The position numbers were made by a program, and so were the translations under genes. Of a stretch of DNA of 64,000 nt, positions 38,298 through 47,307 are shown piece after piece (within the stretch, counting starts at the first letter, position 1; each line of letters begins with the position of its first letter). Origin of the DNA: JAOXRU01 sp965247735 (GTDB lineage: Bacteria; Bacteroidota; Bacteroidia; Flavobacteriales; Flavobacteriaceae); NCBI GenBank assembly GCA_965247735.1, contig CBDFHN010000002.1, forward strand, positions 1,674,001-1,738,000, given 5' to 3'. The notes under the pieces are model-generated. The model had not been told where the DNA came from, made no database searches, and saw nothing but the letters and a program-made list of their open reading frames with translations.

Positions 38298-38600
38298 TAA
38301 AACCAATCGTTTATGACAAAGACTCCACGGTAAAGAGTGATAAGTCCCGACTGAAGCCTAGTACGACGAGGATATTAGAACCAAGTAGTGTTTAGAATGA
38401 GCTTATATTTAGTATGCTACGCTTGATTAAACCCAATCACTGACAATCGTTTTTATACCAGAAAACAAAAAAAACTTGACTCGAAAAACATACACCTTAA
38501 GTGCAAGAACAGGAGGTCTATTTTCAGAAATACTTTTTATTCCGATTCAAGCATCCGATAAACTAAACCCATTGGCGGGATTACAACATACTTCTAGACA
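38298..38600. repeat. Duplicated intergenic module (copy 1)
   Basis: This spacer shares long blocks with 45251-45565, for example AAAGAGTGATAAGTCCCGAC and CCGATAAACTAAACCCATT-like sequence. A shorter version is at 53100-53283. It carries no open frame and seems to be part of a duplicated segment placed before fibre-like genes. Confidence 0.75.
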
Positions 38601-38757
38601 TCGTCATTCATGAAAAAAAAAAAAAAAACAAATGTCATTTATTTTACAGGCAATAAGATCGACTCATAAAAACCAATTCTTTGACATTATAAAAAAACGG
38701 TGAGATCCCCCTAATTTAACATGTCAATAGGCAGACCACAGCTTAAAACCACAACAT

Positions 38758-39906
38758 ATGAAAAAAATCAATTCCAATCTATTTTTCAACAGCAGTATGC
38801 TTATAGCATTTTTACTGCTATTTCAAATTAATGCTTATTCTCAAAAAGCTATTGGAGCTAGAACCGCTGATGCTTCTGCTGTTTTAGAGTTACAATCAAA
38901 AACTAAAGGCTTTTTACCACCTAGACTAACAACTGCACAAAGAGATGCCATTGTTTTACCTGCACAAGGGCTAATACTTTACAATAGCACCTTAGAAACC
39001 CTGAGTGTTAATATCGGTACAGCCTTACTCCCTAATTGGGAAAATATTGCGCCGGTTGTAACCGCAGAAGATCTATTAACTTCTACCAGTACCAGTAATG
39101 CCTTATCTGCCAACCAAGGAAGAGTACTAGAAGACAATAAAGCAGACATAACTAATATATTAGCACTAGACAATACCACGAGCTATAGCCCTAGCGAAGA
39201 TTTTGAACCTGCTACTAAGGAATATATAGACGATGCAGTCACAATTGTAGAAGATGTATTAACAGCTACCAGTACCACCAATGCCTTATCTGCCAACCAA
39301 GGAAGAGTATTGATGAAGAACAAACTGGACAACACTCTTAACCCAGGACACATATATGTAGGGGATGCTTCCAATATTGCAACTGGAGTAGCCCTTAGTG
39401 GAGATGCTACTATTGCAAGCAACGGCACACTTACCATAGCTGACAATGCGGTAGATGGTAGCGATATCTCTCTTGCCAATGAAGCCCTTGGCGATATTGC
39501 CTATTTTGATGGTACCAATTGGGTGCGTCTAGCAAGAGGAACTTCTGGGCACTCATTAACCACAGATAGTAACGGATTGCCCTATTGGAACTCTAGAGCG
39601 CCTGGAGAAAATGTTGACTACTCTACAACAGAACAAGATACTGGAATGACATGGGCAGACGGTAGTGCTATTTATCAAAAAAGTTTTGTAGCACATACAT
39701 CAACTACACTTATAACAGGAATAAGCAGACTTATAAATGCACAAGGTGAAGTAGAACACAGATCTTTTGATCTTCGTTTTACCCTTCAAGCCTATGAAAA
39801 CACTCAACATTGGTCATACATTCTACAAAATAATTCAGGTATATACTTCTATAAAAGCTCAGATTTAGATAGCTTTACTGGTACAATATATTACACCAAA
39901 CCATAG
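38758..39906 (+). CDS. Secreted phage tail-fibre-like surface protein (paralogue 1)
   Basis: A 382-aa exported protein with a signal peptide (1-29, INAYSQ). The common module 'DASAVLELQSKTKGFLPPRL' follows. Two copies of a fibre motif, 'LTSTSTSNALSANQGRVLED' and 'LTATSTTNALSANQGRVL', are separated by 'LDNTTSYSPSEDFEPATKEY'. A conserved 'LTIADNAVDGSDISLANEA' to 'YFDGTNWVRLA' block comes next. The C-terminal domain begins 'YSTTEQDTGMTWADGSAIYQ', a type I know from phage tail-fibre and receptor-binding proteins. It probably forms an extended trimeric fibre on the cell surface. No other phage genes are nearby. The C-terminal 90 residues differ between paralogues. Confidence 0.85.
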   Translation: MKKINSNLFFNSSMLIAFLLLFQINAYSQKAIGARTADASAVLELQSKTKGFLPPRLTTAQRDAIVLPAQGLILYNSTLETLSVNIGTALLPNWENIAPVVTAEDLLTSTSTSNALSANQGRVLEDNKADITNILALDNTTSYSPSEDFEPATKEYIDDAVTIVEDVLTATSTTNALSANQGRVLMKNKLDNTLNPGHIYVGDASNIATGVALSGDATIASNGTLTIADNAVDGSDISLANEALGDIAYFDGTNWVRLARGTSGHSLTTDSNGLPYWNSRAPGENVDYSTTEQDTGMTWADGSAIYQKSFVAHTSTTLITGISRLINAQGEVEHRSFDLRFTLQAYENTQHWSYILQNNSGIYFYKSSDLDSFTGTIYYTKP

Positions 39907-40010
39907 CATACCAAAGAACTAAAGGACTACAAAGCATATTATTACCTAGGTAGCTTAGTCGAAAAACATAAGGATTTTCTTTAAGATAGTAACTAACATC
40001 AATAAAAATT

Positions 40011-41177
40011 ATGCTTATAATAAGAAGCAACTTCAACCAGCTTTTAAACAGCAGTACATTAATACTATTTTTGCTATTTGTTAACGCTAATGTTTTTTCT
40101 CAAAAAATAATTGGCGGTAGAACTACTGATGCTTCTGCCCTTCTAGAGTTGCAGTCTATAAACAAGGGGGTTTTACCGCCTAGATTAACCACAGCAGAAA
40201 GAGATGCTATTGTTTTACCAGCAAAGGGACTAATACTATACAATAGCACCTTAGAAACCCTAAACATTAACACCGGAACAGCTTTTACTCCTAACTGGGA
40301 AATCCTAGCACCGACTATTACTGTGGAAGATCTATTAACTTCTACCAGTACAAGCAATGCCTTATCTGCAAACCAAGGAAGAATATTAGAAGACAATAAG
40401 GCTACTAACGCAAGTGTATTAACACTAGACAATACCACAATCTTTGTCCCTAGTGCGGATTTCCACCCCGCTACTAAAAAATATACAGATGACAACTCCA
40501 TAACCGTAGAAGATCTATTAACAGCTACCAATACCAGCAATGCCCTATCCACCAACCAAGGAAGAATATTAATGGAAAACAAACTGGAGAACTCGAACTC
40601 CTTAACTGATGGAGATATTTTTGTTGGCAATGCCTCCAATACAGCAATTGGAGTTACCCTTAGCGGCGATGCCACCATTGCAACTAACGGCACCTTAACC
40701 ATAGCTGATAATGCGGTAGATGGCAGCGATGTTTCTTTGGCTAATGAAGCCGTTGGAGATATTGCCTATTTTGATGGTACGGACTGGCTACGTTTAGCAA
40801 AAGGTCCTTCAAGATATGCACTAACCGCCAATGCCAGTGGATTACCTTATTGGAAAGCCCCAACTCCAACAACACCCTTAGACTACTCTACATTAGAACA
40901 AGATACTGGAACAAGATGGGTTGACGGTAGTATTATTTATCAAAGATCATTTTTTGAACACACGACAAGTGTTCTTATTCCGTCAGGGGTGAAAACAATT
41001 ATAAAAGCACAAGGTATGTTATCATACTTATCTAACCCTATTGTTAATTACTCTATCCCCTTTTATGAGGACGATACTAACGTTAAAGGTTTTATATACG
41101 TATCGGGTGATACAATGATAGTAGGAAAGGGGAATCATCTCGGTCATTTTACAGGTACAGTATATTACACCAAATAA
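40011..41177 (+). CDS. Secreted phage tail-fibre-like surface protein (paralogue 2)
   Basis: This 388-aa protein has the same architecture as the preceding gene. It has a signal peptide (ending NVFSQ), 'DASALLELQSINKGVLPPRL', two ALSANQG/ALSTNQG fibre motifs, 'TIADNAVDGSDVSLANEAVG', and a terminal 'YSTLEQDTGTRWVDGSIIYQ' domain ending 'FTGTVYYTK'. It follows the first paralogue by 104 bases, probably in one transcription unit. Variation is concentrated in the last 70 residues, the part expected at the fibre tip. Confidence 0.85.
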   Translation: MLIIRSNFNQLLNSSTLILFLLFVNANVFSQKIIGGRTTDASALLELQSINKGVLPPRLTTAERDAIVLPAKGLILYNSTLETLNINTGTAFTPNWEILAPTITVEDLLTSTSTSNALSANQGRILEDNKATNASVLTLDNTTIFVPSADFHPATKKYTDDNSITVEDLLTATNTSNALSTNQGRILMENKLENSNSLTDGDIFVGNASNTAIGVTLSGDATIATNGTLTIADNAVDGSDVSLANEAVGDIAYFDGTDWLRLAKGPSRYALTANASGLPYWKAPTPTTPLDYSTLEQDTGTRWVDGSIIYQRSFFEHTTSVLIPSGVKTIIKAQGMLSYLSNPIVNYSIPFYEDDTNVKGFIYVSGDTMIVGKGNHLGHFTGTVYYTK

Positions 41178-41233
41178 AAACCAGGAGAATTAACACAAAT
41201 GTTATTGATAACTTAGTACAAAAAAGAAATTAT

Positions 41234-42388
41234 ATGTCCAAGAAAAAAAAACTAATCATGTTTTCTAAAAACAGCATTATAATAGTATTTTTATTTGTTT
41301 CTAGTAATGCTTTTGCTCAAAAAATAATTGGAGGCAGAGTAGCAGATCCTTCTGCTGCTCTTGAACTACAATCAACAACTAAAGGTTTTTTACCACCTAG
41401 GCTAACAATTGCCGAAAGAGATGCCATTAGCTCACCTGCCAAAGGCCTTATCATATACAATACCAGCACAGCAGCATTAAATATTAATCTCGGCACAGCT
41501 TCGGTTCCGCTATGGACAAGGCTAGGCCCCAATACTACGACAGTAGAAGACGTGCTAAGCTCTACCAATACCAGCAATGCCCTATCTGCCAACCAAGGAA
41601 AAACCCTAGAAGACAGCAAAGTTGCAAAAGCCAATGTGTTGGAACTGGACAATACCACAAGCTTTAGCCCTAGTACAGACTACCAACCTGCTACTAAAAA
41701 ATATGCAGATGACTTAGCCACAACCGTAGAAGACCTGTTAACAGCTACCAGCACTAGCAATGCCTTATCTGCCAACCAGGGCAGAATATTAGAAGATAGC
41801 AAATTGGAAAACTCCCTAAGCAATGCACATATTTTTATAGGAGACAACAACGATACCCCAACCGAAATAGCCCTTAGTGGTGATGCCAACATTGCAAACA
41901 ACGGAGTACTTACCATAGCCGATAATGCGGTAGACGGTACCAATATATCATTAACCAATGAAGCCGAAGGAGATATAACCTATTATAACGGCACCAATTG
42001 GCAACCTTTAACAAATGGGAACAATGGACAAATACTTACCACCAACACCACAGCACCTCACTGGGTCAGTTGGCCAGGGCCAGATCCAAGTTATTCCACA
42101 ACAGAACAAGATACTGGAAAAAGATGGATTGATAATAAAACTATTTTCCAAATAACCCTTATTGGACATACACCTGTTGTCGCAATGGATGGAATAGACA
42201 CCCTTATATCAATTGAGGGGACAGCACGTAAAGCAAGCTCAAATGCTCAACATTATTTATATTCATTTTTTGTATCCTCTACTTTGTCTGCAAGAGCACG
42301 ACAAGTTGGTGAACAAGTACATAGTAACCAACACAGTTCCGTAGATATAGATGAATATACAATCACACTATTTTACACAAAAACATAG
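41234..42388 (+). CDS. Secreted phage tail-fibre-like surface protein (paralogue 3)
   Basis: The third tandem paralogue has 384 aa. The start could be the ATG at 41234 or the in-frame ATG at 41258, which gives a more typical signal peptide (MFSKNSIIIVFLFVSSNAFA). The order is the same: 'DPSAALELQSTTKGFLPPRL', two ALSANQG motifs, 'TIADNAVDGTNISLTNEAEG', then 'YSTTEQDTGKRWIDNKTIFQ'. Its C-terminus has a unique sequence ending 'TITLFYTKT'. The gap to the previous gene is 56 bases. Confidence 0.84.
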   Translation: MSKKKKLIMFSKNSIIIVFLFVSSNAFAQKIIGGRVADPSAALELQSTTKGFLPPRLTIAERDAISSPAKGLIIYNTSTAALNINLGTASVPLWTRLGPNTTTVEDVLSSTNTSNALSANQGKTLEDSKVAKANVLELDNTTSFSPSTDYQPATKKYADDLATTVEDLLTATSTSNALSANQGRILEDSKLENSLSNAHIFIGDNNDTPTEIALSGDANIANNGVLTIADNAVDGTNISLTNEAEGDITYYNGTNWQPLTNGNNGQILTTNTTAPHWVSWPGPDPSYSTTEQDTGKRWIDNKTIFQITLIGHTPVVAMDGIDTLISIEGTARKASSNAQHYLYSFFVSSTLSARARQVGEQVHSNQHSSVDIDEYTITLFYTKT

Positions 42389-42769
42389 ACAAAAAACAAG
42401 AGAATTGGCCAGCAACCCTTTCACCGTATAATATTAGATATTCAAAATAGACCATGGTAATAGTCGCACAAAACCAATAAACCCCTCCCCTTTAGATTAT
42501 AAAAACACAGCACTTAAATATATAATTTTCCAACTATGGTTAGTTGTGTTTATGGTGCTGCCGTATAGAATATTCTTCATCCATTTAGCGCTTAACAGCC
42601 ATATATAAATAGACTTGGTAGCATCTTTGTTTATAGTTAAAAAAAATAAATTATGATATTACATACTACACACCAAGTAGAAAACAAAAAAATAGTGACT
42701 CGAGAAACATTAAAACTATACAAGTATCACAATGGCAAGTATTACAGAAAAACAAATCACAACCTAATT
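42389..42769. other. Non-coding spacer with a repeated block
   Basis: This 380-base spacer contains a block at about 42513-42640 (TGGTTAGTTGTG, GTGCTGCCGTATAGAATATT, TTTAGCGCTTAACAG) that recurs in decayed form at about 53685-53800. An in-frame upstream ATG at 42653 exists, but the paralogue start at 42770 is preferred for the next gene. Confidence 0.5.
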
Positions 42770-43663
42770 ATGAAAAGCACATCTATTTATGCAATAGTAC
42801 TCTACCTAAGCTACATGGGTGCAACTGCCCAAACCATTACTATAACATTCCCTTATTTTGCGGGTAAAACTTACGAGTTTAAGATAGTACAAGGCAAAAA
42901 ACATATTGTATTGCAAAAAGATACCATAGCCGAAGGCGGCAATGTGCAACTTCAAATTCCGAGAAAATATAAGGGATACAAAGGCATGGCTATGTGGTAC
43001 ATTACCAATAGTGCAACCGGTGGTGGTTTAGAAATGGTGATTAATAATGAAGATTTTTCGGTGTCTTGTTTCGCTGCTATACCAACCAGTAAAAACATTA
43101 TATATACCAATAGTCCAGAAAACCTTTTTATGCATAGCAACAACCAAGAGCAACAAGCACTTTTTGCCAAGCACGATGCCATGCTATCTGCCACCAAAGC
43201 CTATACCGATAAAAACAATGGGTTGCACCGTGTTTTTAGTAAAGAATACATCCGTATTTTACAGGAGTATCGCAGGTATGTAAAGAGACTTAAAAAAACA
43301 AAATTATATGCAGCTCGTTTTAGCGAAATAACCAATCTTACTAGAGGTATCGGCACAATTATTACCCAAGATGAAAACTTGAAAGCAAAAAACATCAATA
43401 CCATTATCGTAAACCAGTTGGATTACGAAGTGCTTTTTACCTCTAATCATTGGGGCGGTATTATTAATACCTGGGTGCAATTGCAGGTGAATGTACTTAA
43501 AAACGATGCCCAATTCATTAATGATGCTAGTACAATATTCAAAAGAATTTCTTCGGATTTAATACGTACCCAATTTATGATTGGCTTAAAAAAGGCCCTA
43601 AAAAAAGTAGGTAAAAAGGAGACTATACTTGTTGGATTATCCAAAAAGATGAAAGGCAATTAG
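42770..43663 (+). CDS. Exported 297-aa protein with DUF4369-like N-terminal domain (copy B)
   Basis: Near-identical to 34213-35106, including the 3' flank 'AGCTTTAAGGAAAAAGAAGA'. The start at 42770 gives the same signal peptide type (MKSTSIYAIVLYLSYMGATA). An upstream in-frame ATG would put 39 polar residues in front of it and is rejected. Differences from copy A are scattered single residues. It is followed by copy B of the 448-aa thioredoxin-fold gene, so the pair was duplicated as a segment and the FISUMP gene is absent from this copy. Confidence 0.77.
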   Translation: MKSTSIYAIVLYLSYMGATAQTITITFPYFAGKTYEFKIVQGKKHIVLQKDTIAEGGNVQLQIPRKYKGYKGMAMWYITNSATGGGLEMVINNEDFSVSCFAAIPTSKNIIYTNSPENLFMHSNNQEQQALFAKHDAMLSATKAYTDKNNGLHRVFSKEYIRILQEYRRYVKRLKKTKLYAARFSEITNLTRGIGTIITQDENLKAKNINTIIVNQLDYEVLFTSNHWGGIINTWVQLQVNVLKNDAQFINDASTIFKRISSDLIRTQFMIGLKKALKKVGKKETILVGLSKKMKGN

Positions 43664-43903
43664 CTTTAAGGAAAAAGAAGATGCCACTGGCATTGCCAAA
43701 AAAAAAGGTGCGAGGGTAACAATTTCAATGAACCACCCCGAGGCAGAGCCATAGGGGTATAAAGCGGAAAAAACCTTATTTTTAGTTTGATAAAAACCCA
43801 GGTTTTCAAACTTTCCTCTTGACCACCGACGCAGAGCGTCGGGGAATGCTATCGATTAAAGGAGTTGTGGAGTAGCAAAGTTTAACAAGTAATAATAATT
43901 AAA

Positions 43904-45250
43904 ATGATTCGACTATATGTAGTCTTTCTCCTAATGCTAAGTACCACTATTGTGCAACCCCAAACAGTACAAGGTACTTTAAAAAAACATGCAGGGCAAG
44001 AAATAGTATTGATGGGCTTTAGCCATTACAAAAATTATGAGTTGGCAAAAACGCGTATAGACAGTATGGGGGTTTTTAAGCTACAGTTCCAAAAAAACTA
44101 CAAAGGAATGGCTGTTTTAAAAACTCAAGATAATAATAGCCTGCTGCTTATGCTAACATCAGCAAAGATACAACTGCAGGGTACACATTTAAAAACCCCC
44201 AATAGCATCACTTTTAAGAACAATACGGAAACTGCTCTTTTTTTTAGCTATGCCAAAGCACAACAAATACGTACCAATGCCCTTGCTGCTTGGAGTTATT
44301 TGCGATCTATCTATCAAAAAGAAAACTTGTTTACTCAACAAACAAAAGCAATAGATTTTATTAAAAAGGAGCTACAAAGAATTGAGAAAGAACTAGTTGC
44401 AGCTAGCATGAACACATCAAAAACAGGCTATCTGTCTTGGTATATGCCCATGCGCAATCTGTTACAAGATATGCAGGCTACACTACAAAGACACACAGCA
44501 GATTTCCCCAAAAACATTGCCTATTTTAGAACTATAGATTTTACAAATACAAACTTTAAAACCAGTGGGTTGTTTATGCCGCTACTTGAAGGACATTATT
44601 TTTTATTAGAAAATATAGAACAACCCTCAGATAGTATTGCAACGCAAATGAATGTGAGCACACGCTATTTAATACAAAATTTTAAAGACGACAAAGCGAT
44701 GTTAAACTTGGTATCTAGAAACCTATTTAACATGTTTGAAAAAAGAAGCCTGTTTAACGCCTCAGAATTTTTGGCACTTACCTTGTTAGCGGAGCAGTCC
44801 GAGCTCTTAAGTCCAAAGTTGAAGCATAAATTAGAAAGTTACAGCAAGCTAAAAGTAGGCAAGATAGCACCAGATATTCAGTTAGACAGTACCACCAGGC
44901 TAAGCGATATTAAAAAAACAACCCTATTGGCGTTTGTAGCAAGTGCTTGCCCAGAGTGTAAACGAACAAACCAAGAACTATCCAAAGTTTATCCAAAATG
45001 GAAAGCCAGCACTAAAAATATAGAACTAATTTTTATCAGTATAGATACTGATAAAAAAGCATTTGATACCGCATACGCAAATGCTCCTTGGGCTGTGTAT
45101 ACCGACTTTAATGGTTGGGATTCTGATGCGGTTAGCGCCTATCATGTAAACGGAACACCTACATATTTTTTATTAGATAAGAACATGAAAATTATTTCAA
45201 GACCAAAATCTGTTGCCCAAATAGACGCATTTATACAACAGTATTTGTAA
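43904..45250 (+). CDS. Exported TlpA/ResA-like thioredoxin-fold protein (copy B)
   Basis: A 448-aa near-identical partner of 36951-38297 with signal peptide, DUF4369-like region, helical middle, CPEC redox motif at 349-352 and GTPTYFL cis-proline loop. Changes cluster in the first 70 residues ('VFKLQFQKNYKGMAVL' against 'RFVLNSPKNYKGMAVL'), suggesting that the rest was recently homogenised. The 240-base spacer before it differs from that of copy A and includes a GC-richer block with GACCACCGACGCAGAGCGTC. Confidence 0.88.
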   Translation: MIRLYVVFLLMLSTTIVQPQTVQGTLKKHAGQEIVLMGFSHYKNYELAKTRIDSMGVFKLQFQKNYKGMAVLKTQDNNSLLLMLTSAKIQLQGTHLKTPNSITFKNNTETALFFSYAKAQQIRTNALAAWSYLRSIYQKENLFTQQTKAIDFIKKELQRIEKELVAASMNTSKTGYLSWYMPMRNLLQDMQATLQRHTADFPKNIAYFRTIDFTNTNFKTSGLFMPLLEGHYFLLENIEQPSDSIATQMNVSTRYLIQNFKDDKAMLNLVSRNLFNMFEKRSLFNASEFLALTLLAEQSELLSPKLKHKLESYSKLKVGKIAPDIQLDSTTRLSDIKKTTLLAFVASACPECKRTNQELSKVYPKWKASTKNIELIFISIDTDKKAFDTAYANAPWAVYTDFNGWDSDAVSAYHVNGTPTYFLLDKNMKIISRPKSVAQIDAFIQQYL

Positions 45251-45565
45251 TAAAACCAATCGTTTATAACAAAGACTCAACGGTAAAGAGTGATAAGTCC
45301 CGACTGAAGCCTAGTAGTAAATTAAAAAAAATAGTAACGCGAGACCTAGAACCAAGCAGTGTACATAATAAGCTCATATTCAACAAACTACTCCTGATTA
45401 AATTGAATCACTGACACTCGTTTTTACACCAGAAAAAAAAAGTGACTCGAGAAGCATATAACTTCGGCTTAAGTACAGGAGATTTATTTTCAAAAGCATC
45501 TATTTTGATGAAAGCATCGGATAAATTAAACCCATTGCCGGGATCATACTATACTTCTAGACAAT
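45251..45565. repeat. Duplicated intergenic module (copy 2)
   Basis: Matches 38298-38600 over most of its length and is again placed between a thioredoxin-fold gene and a fibre-type gene start. It supports segmental duplication of the whole thioredoxin-spacer-fibre block. Confidence 0.75.
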
Positions 45566-45658
45566 AACTCTTGTGAGTACAAAACAATACTCAATAGTTT
45601 TTTCATGAAAAACAATTCCATTCGTGAAAAAAAAAAACAAAAAAAATCAAATGTGATT

Positions 45659-45666
45659 TATCTTTG
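45659..45666 (+). promoter_or_regulatory. Possible -7 box upstream of the fibre gene relic and fibre operon
   Basis: TATCTTTG fits TAnnTTTG and lies in the duplicated leader (TTCATGAAAAACAATTCCA, GAGATCCCCCTAATTTAAC) also present before 38758. It may now drive the operon starting at 45964. Confidence 0.35.
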
Positions 45667-45776
45667 TGTCTAAATAAGATCGACCCATAGAAACCAATTC
45701 TTTGACATTACAAAAAACGGTGAGATCCCCCTAATTTAACACGTCAATAGGAGACCACAGCTTAAAACCATAACAT

Positions 45777-45951
45777 ATGAAAAAAATCTATTCCAATCTA
45801 TTTTTCACAGCAGTATCTCATAAGTATTTTCGCTACCTAGATTAACAACTGTCGAAAGAGATTCTACTACGCTACTAATCCTATACAATACCACCATGGA
45901 AACCTTAAGTAGTACTACAATAAGGGCAACTTCTGGATGGAAATTGGACTA
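45777..45951 (+). pseudogene. Relic of a tail-fibre-like gene
   Basis: The start (MKKIYSNLFFTAVS) matches the first codons of the gene at 38758, but a deletion removes the signal-peptide core. 'PRLTTVERDSTT' and 'LLILYNTTMETLSS'-like fragments then appear in different frames. The next gene begins 12 bases later. It is a decayed copy pushed upstream of the operon. Confidence 0.7.
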
Positions 45952-45963
45952 AAATCATACCAT

Positions 45964-47286
45964 ATGAAAACAATAAAATTATTACGCTATATTTTTCTTT
46001 TAACATGTAGTTATTCCTTTGCTCAATTTGGCATTGGAACAGCAACTACTAACGCATCGGCACAACTAGAAGTGGTTGCTACTAATAAGGGGGTCTTAAT
46101 TCCTCAGATAGCTCTAAGTTCAGATACCGACACAACTACTATTACCAGTGGCAATATAGAAAGCTTATTGGTGTACAATACCAATGCCAGTAGCGGTCTT
46201 TCTCTAGGTTATTATTATTGGAGTAATGCCAAATGGAATAAAATAACCGTCTTGGAGGATAAAACCACAGTTAGCAATACACTAACAAGTACAAGTACAA
46301 CCGAAGCATTAGCTGCCAACCAAGGAAAAGTGCTTGAAGATAGTAAAGCAGCTAAAACAAATGTATTAGAACTCGATAATACTGCCACTTATGCCCCTAG
46401 CACAGATTATGAGCCAGCAACTAAAAAATATGTAGACGACACCAATATAATTGTTGAAAACATATTAACCTCTACCAATATTGCCAACGCTTTGTCTGCC
46501 AACCAAGGAAAAGTTTTGCAGGATAATAAATTAGACAAAACACTAATAGATGGCACATTTTTTATAGGAGACGGAACAGGTAATGCCGTTTCGCAAACTA
46601 TAAGCAGTGATGCTACCATTACAAATATGGGGGTACTTACTATAGCAGATGATGCCGTAGATGGTACCGATATTTCTTTGGCTAGTGAAGCCGCTGGTGA
46701 TGTTATGTTTAATAACGGAACGGATTGGGTTCGTCTTGCTAAAGGTACTGCAAACCAGTATTTACAAATGAATGCAACAGCTACAGCTCCAGAATGGGTA
46801 ACACCCGTTTCTAAACGAATTGGAGAATTTGTATATGCCAAAACAGGAAAAACAGAAGTAGAAGGATATTTAGCAGTAAGTCCAGGAACCATAAGCAATG
46901 GGGCGGTAAGTTATCCGCTATGGGCAGCTCAATACCCAGAGTTTGTCTCTGGTAATGATATTGTTTTCCCTACTGATGTTGCAGGTATGTTTTTGCGTAA
47001 CAATGGAGGAAATGCTGCTGCAGAGGGTTCGTTTCAAAATTACCGAACCGCACGGCCAACAACATCTGCTTTTGGGACTAGCACTAATGGAAATCATTTC
47101 CATTCTATAAGTGTTCACGATAATGATGGTGGCTCGAGTGCGGCTGATGGAGGAGGGCGTGCAGACGGTTACCCTAATACCTCTTCGGCTGGTAATCACA
47201 CACACACAATTTCTAGTGGTGGTGATATTGAAACCAACCCAATAAACAGAGCCTATCAGCTTTATACCATAGTAGATACTTATTAA
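45964..47286 (+). CDS. Secreted tail-fibre-like protein with GNHxH tip motifs
   Basis: The 440-aa product from the ATG at 45964 has a good signal peptide (IFLLTCSYSFAQ); an ATG 27 bases upstream is less likely. The family N-terminus 'TNASAQLEVVATNKGVLIPQ' is followed by two fibre motifs (ALAANQGKVLED, ALSANQGKVLQD) and the 'TIADDAVDGTDISLASEAAG' block. The C-terminal domain differs from its paralogues: 'FPTDVAGMFLRNNGGN', 'GNHFHSISVHDNDGG', 'AGNHTHTISSGGDIETNPIN' and 'RAYQLYTIV'. The two GNHxH motifs resemble those that bind metal ions in phage long tail fibre tips. It is the first gene of a four-gene set and probably an exposed adhesive fibre. Confidence 0.86.
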   Translation: MKTIKLLRYIFLLTCSYSFAQFGIGTATTNASAQLEVVATNKGVLIPQIALSSDTDTTTITSGNIESLLVYNTNASSGLSLGYYYWSNAKWNKITVLEDKTTVSNTLTSTSTTEALAANQGKVLEDSKAAKTNVLELDNTATYAPSTDYEPATKKYVDDTNIIVENILTSTNIANALSANQGKVLQDNKLDKTLIDGTFFIGDGTGNAVSQTISSDATITNMGVLTIADDAVDGTDISLASEAAGDVMFNNGTDWVRLAKGTANQYLQMNATATAPEWVTPVSKRIGEFVYAKTGKTEVEGYLAVSPGTISNGAVSYPLWAAQYPEFVSGNDIVFPTDVAGMFLRNNGGNAAAEGSFQNYRTARPTTSAFGTSTNGNHFHSISVHDNDGGSSAADGGGRADGYPNTSSAGNHTHTISSGGDIETNPINRAYQLYTIVDTY

Positions 47287-47307
47287 AAAAATCACAAAAA
47301 AACAATT

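Noticed and set aside
40100..40702. Minus-strand ORFs across the fibre-like genes (also 38979-39479, 41317-41958, 46407-46898)
   Set aside because: They are antisense shadows that recur because the genes are paralogous; no start context or family match.
38758..42388. Prophage
   Set aside because: Only tail-fibre-like modules are present. There are no capsid, terminase, portal or integrase genes, and every protein has a signal peptide.
42653..42769. N-terminal extension of the 297-aa protein copy B
   Set aside because: It would place 39 polar residues before a good signal peptide, and copy A lacks it.
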